Source: an uncultured Collinsella sp. (GTDB lineage Bacteria; Actinomycetota; Coriobacteriia; Coriobacteriales; Coriobacteriaceae). Taken from it: a stretch of DNA of 23,014 bases. Below are positions 8,137 to 15,054 of the stretch, one piece after another (position 1 is the first letter of the stretch; each line of letters starts with the position of its first letter). The notes beneath the pieces are model-generated. The model had not been told where the DNA came from. It did no database searches and saw only the letters and a list, made by a program, of their open reading frames with translations. A program made the translations under genes and the position numbers. The DNA lies in the NCBI GenBank assembly GCA_900551015.1, contig URUI01000031.1, positions 1-23,014 of the forward strand, read 5' to 3'.

Positions 8137-8160
8137 CAGCAAGGGTACTCTGATCCCACC

Positions 8161-8311
8161 GGACGGTTTGGGCGGGTCCCGTACTCAGTTTCCAAAACGT
8201 CCTCGCGCATGAAGGCCCCCGTTGTCTCGCTTCTTCGAAGCGTTGACAACGGGGGCCTTCGCGCTGCGGAATGATTTTGGAAACTGAGTACGGGACCCGC
8301 CCAAACCGTCC
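8161..8311. repeat. 151-bp giant hairpin with perfect 37-bp arms
   Basis: The arm at 8161-8197 is the exact reverse complement of 8275-8311 (37/37). Nested inside are a perfect 16-bp stem (8211-8226 with 8245-8260, GAAGGCCCCCGTTGTC type), flanked by a GCGC/GCGC extension, and an inner CGCTT/AAGCG hairpin. The element begins 24 bp after the aldolase stop and may terminate transcription, but no T tract follows either end. There is no transposase or obvious target duplication. It may be a MITE- or REP-like element (inference). Confidence 0.85.
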
Positions 8312-8469
8312 TGCTCAATCGCCCTTGTGGCGTTAGTGTCGGAAAAATAAGACGTTGCTTTTTGCCCCCTGCGGAAAGATAGGGGAACTAAGCCCTCGTC
8401 CCTCCCAGGTTGACCTACTCGAGGTCGTCGCCCTTGTGGCGTTGGGACTGAAAGGGTGGGACGCGTGGG
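8312..8469. repeat. Spacer with a 16-bp direct repeat
   Basis: TCGCCCTTGTGGCGTT occurs at 8319-8334 and again at 8428-8443 in the same orientation. No gene or terminator was seen in this stretch, which lies between the giant hairpin and the end of the HAD gene. Confidence 0.5.
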
Positions 8470-9093
8470 TTATTTGGTTGTTAGGGTTAGCAGGTCGTTG
8501 GGGGTTTTGAGGTTGTAGGTGGCGTTTGGGATATCTTGGTGTGATCCCCATGCTGCTCGGGCAAAACTGACCCCTGCCGAAGTTGCGCATTGTTCGTCGT
8601 AGACGGTGTCGCCAACGTAGACGACGTTGCCAGGATTCGCGCCCGTACGCCGGAGATATTCGAGCATGGGTGCGGGTGCGGGTTTATGTTCGGTTGTGTC
8701 TTCGACAAGGATGATGTGCTCAAAATACTTATCGAAACCAAGGGGTGCAATTTCTTTTGTGTATTCGTCGCGCGCACGTGAGGAGACGATGCCAAGTTTG
8801 CAGCCGCTATCGGCGAGTGTTGCGATGACTTCAAGCAAACCTGGAAACACGCTGATGGTGCTTTTAAAGCTGGCGGCAACTTGGCACCAGCGATCCAACG
8901 TTGCCTGCGAGTAGATTCCAAGTTTCTCAAGGGCATCCTTGCCGGGTATGCCGAGGGCAAATTCAAGCTCGTGTCGGGGGAGCGTTTTGCCGGTCTCTTC
9001 TTGGACAATCTGGACAAGCGATGATAGAACGCTTTCTTCTGTATCTGCCAATGTCCCATCAACGTCAAATACGATATGGTCAAAGTGCTTCAT
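8470..9093 (-). CDS. HAD-superfamily hydrolase, phosphoglycolate phosphatase-like
   Basis: A 207-aa haloacid dehalogenase-fold phosphatase. Motif I is DVDGTL with nucleophile D10 and acid D12, followed by a small helical cap domain (about 16-80). Motif II is the IVSSRA segment, motif III is the lysine of EHKPAP, and motif IV is VGDTVYD. The cap type and length resemble Gph/PgmB-type enzymes; the true substrate cannot be read. The ATG at 9093 has a strong GAGAGGAG ribosome binding site 5-7 bases upstream. It is 56 bp downstream of the AraC-type gene on the same strand and may be cotranscribed with it. Codon use is more AT-tolerant than in the neighbouring metabolic genes, consistent with low expression or later acquisition. 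Confidence 0.88.
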   Translation of the reverse strand: MKHFDHIVFDVDGTLADTEESVLSSLVQIVQEETGKTLPRHELEFALGIPGKDALEKLGIYSQATLDRWCQVAASFKSTISVFPGLLEVIATLADSGCKLGIVSSRARDEYTKEIAPLGFDKYFEHIILVEDTTEHKPAPAPMLEYLRRTGANPGNVVYVGDTVYDEQCATSAGVSFARAAWGSHQDIPNATYNLKTPNDLLTLTTK

Positions 9094-9149
9094 ATGATTG
9101 CTCCTCTCTGTTGTTTGCCTGCAAGTTTGATGCGGTGACAGAAGAAAGG

Positions 9150-10088
9150 CTAGCGGGATTTCTGCCTGGTGCTATCGAGATTCTGCCTCGCTGCTCGATA
9201 GCTCGAAGGAGTGCATCCCATTTGTTCTTTAAATACCTGGCCAAGATGGCTTGCTGTCGCAAAGCCGCATTGGCGCGCGACTGTCTGGACCGTTCGCGTG
9301 GTGTGTGTCAAAAGTTCGCAAGCACGGTTTACGCGGTATGCGCGCAGATATGCCGCCGGGGTCGTTCCTGCGCAAGCTTCGATAATGCGGTAACACTCTC
9401 TTTCGCTTACGCCGGCTGCAGATGCCATCTGGGGCACATCTATAGCGGCTCCATAGTTCGCGCGGATATAGTCCAGGATTGCCTTGAACTGTACGTCGCG
9501 GTTGGTCATCCAAGAGGCGTTGTCGGAGGAAAAGAGCGGTTCGGCCTTGGCGTTAATCTGAATCCAGAGCTCTGACAAACTATTTCGAAGCGCCATCTCG
9601 TTCTGCGGCCGTTGAAGGTCGTGGTTAAAGGAACTCTTTAGCAAATCGATAAAGGGCATATCGTCGGGGTTGGTGGGCGACCATTTGAGCACATCGACGC
9701 CTCGACATTGCAGTAAAGGATTGATATAGCGCTTTTGAAGGCGTCCCGCGGGATCGCCGAGCATCGACGGCTGAAAGATATGCAACATTTGAATGGCTGG
9801 TGCCGAATTGGGTGATTGCAGCGTGCTGTGCAAAACGCCGCCGTTGATAAAGCCGGCGGACCCTTCCTCAAAGCGTACGTGCTCATGAGCCGCGCGCGTT
9901 CGATAGTCAATCGCTCCCTGCTCCATGTAGAAAAGCTCAACTTCGGAATGCCAGTGCCAGGGGACGGAATTGCCCGGATAGCGAGCGAATTCTGCGCGTT
10001 CGGCAATATAGGGCCAGTCTTCGGCGGTCTCGGGAAACGCTTCCTCGCGTCCTCCGCGGTGCAATTCTATGTGATCCATGTTTCGCAT
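9150..10088 (-). CDS. AraC-family transcriptional regulator
   Basis: A 312-aa regulator with an N-terminal cupin-like sugar-binding or dimerisation domain; VPWHWHSEVELFYMEQG (about 42-58) is the typical AraC cupin strand pair. The C-terminal double helix-turn-helix domain spans about residues 205-305, with IDVPQMASAAGVSERECYRI as the first HTH and TVARQCGFATASHLGQVFKE as the second, ending in GCTPSSYR. Start options are 10088 (MRNMDH) or 10079 (MDHIEL). No Shine-Dalgarno precedes either. A TATACT -10 box lies so close that the transcript may be leaderless at 10088. The likely target is unknown; the adjacent HAD gene is a candidate. Confidence 0.92.
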   Translation of the reverse strand: MRNMDHIELHRGGREEAFPETAEDWPYIAERAEFARYPGNSVPWHWHSEVELFYMEQGAIDYRTRAAHEHVRFEEGSAGFINGGVLHSTLQSPNSAPAIQMLHIFQPSMLGDPAGRLQKRYINPLLQCRGVDVLKWSPTNPDDMPFIDLLKSSFNHDLQRPQNEMALRNSLSELWIQINAKAEPLFSSDNASWMTNRDVQFKAILDYIRANYGAAIDVPQMASAAGVSERECYRIIEACAGTTPAAYLRAYRVNRACELLTHTTRTVQTVARQCGFATASHLGQVFKEQMGCTPSSYRAARQNLDSTRQKSR

Positions 10089-10094
10089 GGCATC

Positions 10095-10100
10095 AGTATA
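10095..10100 (-). promoter_or_regulatory. -10 box of the AraC-type gene
   Basis: The minus strand reads TATACT, with its last base 7 nt before the ATG at 10088. The expected transcription start therefore falls at or next to the start codon. No good -35 was found 16-18 bp upstream. Confidence 0.4.
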
Positions 10101-10576
10101 AAGCGCGATGGGCTTAGATTGCTCTTGCCTGTTCGGGGAATGCCTTGTCTAGGGATGCTTGGAGCTTATCGAAGGATGCTCGCAAGTTGTGGCTCTGGTC
10201 GGTTGAGCGTTTGGCTTTTGTGGTGGGGGAGTCGAGGAGGCCGTTTCTCTGTGTCGGGGGGAAGGAGAAAAGGTTTGCATGTTTTAGGGATGGCTGCTGT
10301 GCTGCGTCATTGGAAGAATGCATGCTTATGCGGCCTCCTCGATGTCCACCAAAAGATTGCGCTCGGGGTATGCTGCTAGGTCCCGTGCGTTGGCAGTATT
10401 ATGCCGCGGCTGCTGCAAAGAAGCGCTAAAGAAAGGCTTAACCTGGTTTGGCGTTATGATGAAACTGCAGGTCAGAGGTATCGAGTAACACTCTTGAAAG
10501 GTTTTGAGCTTAAGGGCTTTCTAAGGTTTGTGGCGCGGATGTGGCGCGGACGTGCGGAGCGTGTGGATGCTCGCTG
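10101..10576. other. 476-bp spacer without a convincing gene
   Basis: A minus-strand ORF at 10114-10323 (69 aa, ending ASFDKLQASLDKAFPEQARAI) has no clear ribosome binding site. Another minus-strand open frame ends at 10326 with NARDLAAYPERNLLVDIEEA but has no start codon. Both could be remnants of a decayed small gene. A tandem 11-bp repeat, TGTGGCGCGGA, lies at 10529-10539 and 10540-10550. Nothing else was recognised. Confidence 0.35.
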
Positions 10577-11563
10577 TTAGCGCTGCGGCTCTGCAGCCCG
10601 CACCTGCTCGATGACCTTTTCCATCGTGGCGTCGATGCGGTCTTTTTTGAGCTCGCATTCCCAGATGGTTATGGGTGTCCAGCCCATTTGAGTGAGTGCT
10701 GCCACGGCAGCGCGGTCGCGCTCGACGTTGCGACGGAACTTTGCCTCCCAAAACTCAACGTTGCGCTTGGGCTGGCTAGGGTTGCACTTGGGGCAGCGGT
10801 GCCAAAAGCAGCCGTTGACGAAGATGGCGATCTTGCGCCCGGGAAAGGCAATGTCGGGCTTGCCGGGAACCTTCCATTCCAAGCGATAGCCGGTGAGGCC
10901 CGCTGCGCGCAGGCGCTGGCGAACGAGCAGCTCTGGCTTGGTATTGGCGCGCTTGTTGCCCTTCATGGACTTTTTGATGGCGGCGCGACGGCGCACCAGT
11001 TCGCGCTCGTCGGCGGAGAGGTCTGAGGTATCGATGCCGTCGAGCAGGCCGGGCTTGGGGCGTTTTTTGCTACGGCGCTTAGGCGTGCGCTTGGGTTTGG
11101 TAGCGGGCTCGTCGGCCGTGGTCTCGGTATCGTTGGCAGCGCCATTAGCCTCAAGCCGGTCTTCCTTCAGCTCAATCAGCGCATCAATGAGCCCCTTGTC
11201 GGCGGGCATCCATTCCACCGTGGCAAGCGAGGTGCGCGGAATCCAGCGGATATCGAGCTGGCGGTCGTGCTTCTGGGGCTCATCGGATTCATCAGCCAGC
11301 GAGCAGTAGTAACACTCCATTGAGAGATGAAAATCGGGGTAGTCATACTCAACGGTGTAGAAATCACGTAGGTTGGTGACCTTTACCTGTAGCTCTTCCA
11401 TAAGCTCGCGGCGCACAGCGTCTTCGGGTGTTTCGCCGCGCATGAGCTTGCCACCTGGGAACTCCCACAGTCCCTGCATGTCGCCGTAGCCGCGCTGCAC
11501 GGCAAGCAGCTCGTCAGATCCATCCTTGCGAATGATCCCAGCGGCAACATGAACAGTCTTCAA
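10577..11563 (-). CDS. Nudix hydrolase (MutT/NudG-like) fused to Vsr-type mismatch endonuclease
   Basis: The product is 328 aa with two domains. Residues 1-130 form a MutT-like Nudix domain: AAGIIRKDG, GLWEFPGGKL and a Nudix box at 38-60 (GKLMRGETPEDAVRRELMEE) in which the usual glycine near the end is Q. Such domains clean up oxidised or modified (d)NTPs. A basic, low-complexity linker (about 135-197, rich in K/R/T) follows. Residues 198-305 match very-short-patch-repair endonucleases: RANTKPELLVRQRLR, WKVPGKPDIAFP with the catalytic aspartate, FVNGCFWHRCPKC, and GWTPITIWECEL. Vsr nicks beside T:G mismatches. I chose a TTG start at 11563 because GAGAGGA lies 6-7 bases upstream and the Nudix fold begins there (MKTVHVAAG); the ATG at 11620 adds 19 unrelated residues. 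No Dcm-type methylase is in the window. Confidence 0.9.
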   Translation of the reverse strand: MKTVHVAAGIIRKDGSDELLAVQRGYGDMQGLWEFPGGKLMRGETPEDAVRRELMEELQVKVTNLRDFYTVEYDYPDFHLSMECYYCSLADESDEPQKHDRQLDIRWIPRTSLATVEWMPADKGLIDALIELKEDRLEANGAANDTETTADEPATKPKRTPKRRSKKRPKPGLLDGIDTSDLSADERELVRRRAAIKKSMKGNKRANTKPELLVRQRLRAAGLTGYRLEWKVPGKPDIAFPGRKIAIFVNGCFWHRCPKCNPSQPKRNVEFWEAKFRRNVERDRAAVAALTQMGWTPITIWECELKKDRIDATMEKVIEQVRAAEPQR

Positions 11564-11663
11564 CAGGAGTCCTCTCTCAACATCAACACGTGACAGGCTA
11601 GCTATCCGTACCTTACACAACGGTAAGGCAAGCGTAAGTCATATCGATGGTAGCCGACTCGGC

Positions 11664-11701
11664 TTCTTGCGACTATAGATGCCGTAGACTAATCGCAAGA
11701 A
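11664..11701. promoter_or_regulatory. 9-bp inverted repeat at the ABC exporter promoter / RBS
   Basis: TTCTTGCGA (11664-11672) is repeated inverted as TCGCAAGAA (11693-11701). The right arm runs into the ribosome binding site (GAAAGGA) of the gene at 11712. The loop holds TATAGA (11674-11679), a possible -10. It could be an operator or an RNA hairpin hiding the RBS. Confidence 0.45.
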
Positions 11702-11711
11702 AGGACTCGGT

Positions 11712-12497
11712 ATGCAAACCACGCACATGGCGACCCCGGTACTGGAGGTCGCGCATCTCGAAAAGGTATATGGAGCGCTGGGCAACGTGACCCGCGCGCT
11801 CAACGACGTCAGCTTTACCGTCAACCGCGGCGAATTTGTTGGCATCATGGGTGCCTCGGGCTCGGGCAAGTCGACGTTGCTCAACTGCGTCTCGACCATC
11901 GATAACGCCACGAGCGGCGCCATCCGCATCAACGGGCAGGACGTTACACGCATGAAGCAGGCCAAGCTCTCGCAGTTCCGCCGCGAGGAGCTGGGCTTTA
12001 TCTTCCAGGACTCCAACCTGCTCGATACGCTCACGGCGCGCGAGAACATCGCCCTGCCGCTCACCATCGCCCGCACAAACTCGGCAGAGATCTCGACCCG
12101 CGTGCAGGATGTGGCTGCGCGTCTGTCTATCAGTCAGGTGCTCGATAAGTATCCCTACCAGATGTCCGGCGGTCAGCAGCAGCGCGTTGCCGCGGCTCGC
12201 GCACTCGTCACCGACCCCACAATGATCATGGCCGACGAACCCACCGGCGCCCTCGATTCCAAGAGCGCTCGTCTGCTGCTCGAGAGCCTGGAGGCCCTTA
12301 ACCGCCGCCTACGCGCCACCGTGCTCATGGTCACGCACGACAGCTTTGCCGCCAGCTACACGAGCCGTGTGCTATTTATCCGCGACGGCAAGATCTTCAC
12401 CGAGCTGCGCCGCGGCGACACCGACCGCCGAGAGTTCTTCGACCGCATTATGGAGGTCGTTGCCATGATGGGCGGTGAGGGCTCCGATGCTCTGTAA
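11712..12497 (+). CDS. ABC transporter ATP-binding protein, BceA/MacB-like
   Basis: A 261-aa cytoplasmic ATPase subunit of an antimicrobial-peptide (bacitracin-type) or lipid-facing exporter. Walker A is GASGSGKST (47-55), the Q-loop FQDSN (98-102), the signature MSGGQQQR (151-158), Walker B MIMADEP (171-177) and the H-loop THD (208-210). The start ATG at 11712 follows GAAAGGA with suitable spacing. An internal ATG six codons in (MATPV) is also possible. The 3' end overlaps the start of the permease, so both are one translationally coupled operon. In Firmicutes such pairs usually sit beside a BceRS two-component system; none is seen here. An inverted repeat over the promoter/RBS may regulate it. 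Confidence 0.93.
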   Translation: MQTTHMATPVLEVAHLEKVYGALGNVTRALNDVSFTVNRGEFVGIMGASGSGKSTLLNCVSTIDNATSGAIRINGQDVTRMKQAKLSQFRREELGFIFQDSNLLDTLTARENIALPLTIARTNSAEISTRVQDVAARLSISQVLDKYPYQMSGGQQQRVAAARALVTDPTMIMADEPTGALDSKSARLLLESLEALNRRLRATVLMVTHDSFAASYTSRVLFIRDGKIFTELRRGDTDRREFFDRIMEVVAMMGGEGSDAL

Positions 12498-14724
12498 ACT
12501 CGCTTGGGGCAACGTCCGCCGCGCCGGCCGCGACTACCTCGTCTACCTTTTGACGCTCACCCTGGGCGTCACGGTCTTCTATGCCTTTAACACCATCTCG
12601 ATGCAGGTCGACATCGCCGGAATCGATGAAGAGGGCTTGGCACAGGTTATGGGCAGCATGCTCGGCTACCTGACGTACTTTTTGGCCGGTGTCATGGCCT
12701 TTTTGATGGTGTATGCCAATAACTTCATCATGAAACGCCGCAAAAAGGAGTTTGGCCTGTACCAGGTGCTCGGCATGGGGCGCGGGCGCGTCGCCACGAT
12801 CATGGTGCTCGAGACCGTGATAGTATCGGTCGTGGCCTTTGTCGCCGGTATTGTGCTGGGCGTGGGACTCTCCCAGCTCATGACGTTCTTTACGGCCTCG
12901 CTCTTTAAGACACAGATCGCCAATTTCCACTTCTTTTTCTCGGTGCATGCGTTCAACCTGACCCTTGTCTGCATGCTCGTAATGTTTGTGCTCACGCTGC
13001 TGCTGAACCTTCGCGCCGTGCGCCGTACCAAACTCATCGAGCTTATGGGTGCCGAGCGTCGCAACGAGAGCATCAAGACGCGCAACCCCTGGATCGCGAT
13101 TGCCATCTTTGCCGTGGGCGTGGTGCTTGTGGGCGTGGCCTATTACCGTCTCCTACGTGATGGGTTCCCGCTAACCGCGACGGACAGCAAGCTGCAAGAG
13201 GCCATGAGCCAGTTTGGCATTACGACCGCTATGGTTACAGTGGGTACCTTTGCGCTGTTCTGGGGACTCTCGGGCATGCTCATCAAGCTGCTGCAGAGCC
13301 TGCGCGGCGTGTACTGGCGCGGCCTCAACATGTTTACCGTGCGCCAGCTTTCGGCCAAGGTCAATACGGTGTGCTTTTCGATGGGCGTCATCGCGATGAT
13401 CCTGTTTTTGGCCATCACCTCGGTGACGTGCGGTATGTCTATTGCCAATGTGATGAACGAAAACCTGGAGCGCTATAACCCTGTTGACGTGTCTCAGACG
13501 TATGTCTATTACACGCCCGAAACGCTCGACTACTACAAGGAGTATGTCAATCCGTCTGAGGCCGATCGCATGGTGCTGGCCGATGCAACGGTCGATTTGT
13601 ACGCTGCATGGCATGGCGATCGTAAAGATCCCGATAACGTTGCAGACGGTATTAAGGGCAAGTCGGCGGACAACAACGACGAGACCGGCAAGAAGGTCAA
13701 TATCGCCGATGTTGCCGGTGAGCATGTGCAGATCGATTCGTATCTGAGTTACCCGCTTGGCGGCTCGGGCCCCTCGGTGGTGGCGGGTGAGATGTGCAAG
13801 GCCATGGGTGAAAAGCTTCCCAAGGCGCTCGAGGGAAGCAACGCCGATGCGATGGGTCTGTATGTGACGCCGGCGAGCCAGTACAACAAACTGCGCCAGA
13901 TGATGGGCGAGGAGCCGGTGAGCATTGGCCGCGACCAGTATCTGCTCACGTGCGATATGGGCGGTGAGCTGGGCGACCTGTACACCAAGTATATGGCTGG
14001 TGGCCATGCCCTAACCTTGGGCGGGCATACGCTCAAGCCCGCAACCGATAAGTCGGACGAGGACACGGCGGCCATCGCCAACTCGGCGATGGGCAGCAAT
14101 CCCGGTACCGTGGTCGTAGCCGATGAGCTGCTGTCCCAGCTTAATCTGCAACCGTATTCCAGTAATCTGCTCGTTAATTACAAACAGGGTATGGATACGA
14201 CCGAGGCAGACGAGAGCATTAAATACACCTTGCTCGACAATCTGCTCGTTGACGGCAAGGAGCCGGGGTCGTGGGGAGTCTTCATCACGCGTTCCGAGAT
14301 GTACACGCAAGCAGCGCAGATGAACGGCATGATTAGCTATCTGGCCATCTACATTGGCTTTGTGCTGGTCGTTGCGTGCGCGGCAATCCTATCGATCCAG
14401 CAGCTCTCCAATGTGGCCGACGGCAGCCGCAGCTATCGTGTGCTGGCGCAGATCGGCTGTGACGACCGCCAGATCCGGCATTCGGTGATGGCGCAGCAAG
14501 CGGTGTTCTTCCTGTTCCCGCTGGCAGTGGGCTTGGCGCACTCCTTTGTGGCGCTCAAGGTGATCATCGAGCTGGTGAGCGTATTCGGTGATATGAGCAT
14601 CGCCGGCACCGTGGGCCTCACCTGCGCGATTTTCCTGGCGGCCTATGGTGGCTACTTCCTGGTAACGTACCTCATGAGCGCCGGCATGGTACAAGCTGCC
14701 ATCGCCACCCGCTACAGCGAGTAA
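12487..14724 (+). CDS. FtsX-like ABC transporter permease, BceB-type
   Basis: A 745-aa integral membrane partner of the preceding ATPase. The N-terminal segment LAWGNVRRAGRDYLVYLLTL, then the first membrane helices and the coupling motif MKRRKKEFGLYQVLGMGR, are typical of BceB-like permeases. About ten membrane segments are apparent: one, then a group of three, then two more around 205-320. A large extracytoplasmic domain (about 330-620) follows, and four helices with a second FtsX repeat lie at the C-terminus. The large external domain is the part that recognises peptide antibiotics in BceB. The ATG at 12487 overlaps the ATPase stop and is preceded by GGTGAGGG; an ATG at 12475 would add four residues. 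The substrate is unknown. A strong terminator follows. Confidence 0.92.
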   Translation: MLCKLAWGNVRRAGRDYLVYLLTLTLGVTVFYAFNTISMQVDIAGIDEEGLAQVMGSMLGYLTYFLAGVMAFLMVYANNFIMKRRKKEFGLYQVLGMGRGRVATIMVLETVIVSVVAFVAGIVLGVGLSQLMTFFTASLFKTQIANFHFFFSVHAFNLTLVCMLVMFVLTLLLNLRAVRRTKLIELMGAERRNESIKTRNPWIAIAIFAVGVVLVGVAYYRLLRDGFPLTATDSKLQEAMSQFGITTAMVTVGTFALFWGLSGMLIKLLQSLRGVYWRGLNMFTVRQLSAKVNTVCFSMGVIAMILFLAITSVTCGMSIANVMNENLERYNPVDVSQTYVYYTPETLDYYKEYVNPSEADRMVLADATVDLYAAWHGDRKDPDNVADGIKGKSADNNDETGKKVNIADVAGEHVQIDSYLSYPLGGSGPSVVAGEMCKAMGEKLPKALEGSNADAMGLYVTPASQYNKLRQMMGEEPVSIGRDQYLLTCDMGGELGDLYTKYMAGGHALTLGGHTLKPATDKSDEDTAAIANSAMGSNPGTVVVADELLSQLNLQPYSSNLLVNYKQGMDTTEADESIKYTLLDNLLVDGKEPGSWGVFITRSEMYTQAAQMNGMISYLAIYIGFVLVVACAAILSIQQLSNVADGSRSYRVLAQIGCDDRQIRHSVMAQQAVFFLFPLAVGLAHSFVALKVIIELVSVFGDMSIAGTVGLTCAIFLAAYGGYFLVTYLMSAGMVQAAIATRYSE

Positions 14725-14759
14725 CAAGCGGGCAAAACCGTCGCAAAATCAGAGCGAAT

Positions 14760-14801
14760 AACCGCCGCGAAGGGACCAGGGGCCCTTTCGCGGCGGTTTT
14801 T
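14760..14801 (+). terminator. Intrinsic terminator of the ABC exporter operon
   Basis: The stem AACCGCCGCGAAGGG pairs with CCCTTTCGCGGCGGTT, with one bulged T and loop ACCAGGGG, and is followed by a T tract. It lies 35 bp after the permease stop. Confidence 0.85.
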
Positions 14802-14824
14802 GCCAACCTGGTGCGTCTCAGATA

Positions 14825-14945
14825 CAAGTGAGTAGACTTATTTGGATATACCGAGCACACCGCGACAAGTGCCCAATAAAACCGCAGGTCAGAGCTGTGT
14901 CGATTTGGGGCGTGCTCGGCCTTCTGCAAAAAGCCTACTCACTTG
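14825..14945. repeat. 121-bp palindromic element with 11-bp terminal inverted repeats
   Basis: CAAGTGAGTAG (14825-14835) and CTACTCACTTG (14935-14945) are perfect inverted ends. Inner arms CCGAGCAC (14851-14858) and GTGCTCGG (14912-14919), and CGACA (14863-14867) with TGTCG (14898-14902), continue the same fold. No ORF is present. It could be a MITE-like repeat or a structured RNA; its position after a terminator, between convergent genes, argues against a 5' leader. Confidence 0.65.
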
Positions 14946-14958
14946 GTTTTCGCTGTTA

Positions 14959-15001
14959 GAAGGCCGTCGCGAGGGAAAGCAGTTCCCTCGCGACGGCCTT
15001 C
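14959..15001. repeat. 19-bp perfect stem-loop
   Basis: The arms 14959-14977 and 14983-15001 pair perfectly over 19 bp with loop AGCAG. There is no T tract on either side, so it is a weak terminator candidate. It shares the GAAGGC...GCCTTC ends with the stem inside the hairpin at 8211-8260. Confidence 0.7.
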
Positions 15002-15011
15002 ACGTTTGCCC

Positions 15012-15054
15012 AGATAAAACCTGCCAAAATAAACCTGTCCCTTTTTGGTAGGTT
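15012..15054 (-). terminator. Probable terminator of the LuxR-type gene / REP-like hairpin
   Basis: On the minus strand AACCTACCAAAA pairs with TTTTGGCAGGTT (one mismatch) and is followed by TTTAT. The stem overlaps the LuxR stop codon. The loop region contains GGGACAGGTTTA, a phrase similar to GGGTCAGGTTAC in the hairpin at 22577-22609. Confidence 0.55.

Noticed and set aside
7153..8142. Minus-strand open frame of 329 codons over the aldolase
   Set aside because: Shadow of a strongly codon-biased gene; no motifs and no RBS.
8161..8311. Insertion sequence interpretation of the giant hairpin
   Set aside because: No transposase frame inside and no target duplication seen at the edges; only a non-autonomous repeat can be argued.
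10114..10323. 69-codon minus-strand ORF between AraC and Nudix-Vsr genes
   Set aside because: No Shine-Dalgarno, weak protein character, and an equally plausible startless frame ends just upstream. Kept only as a possible remnant.
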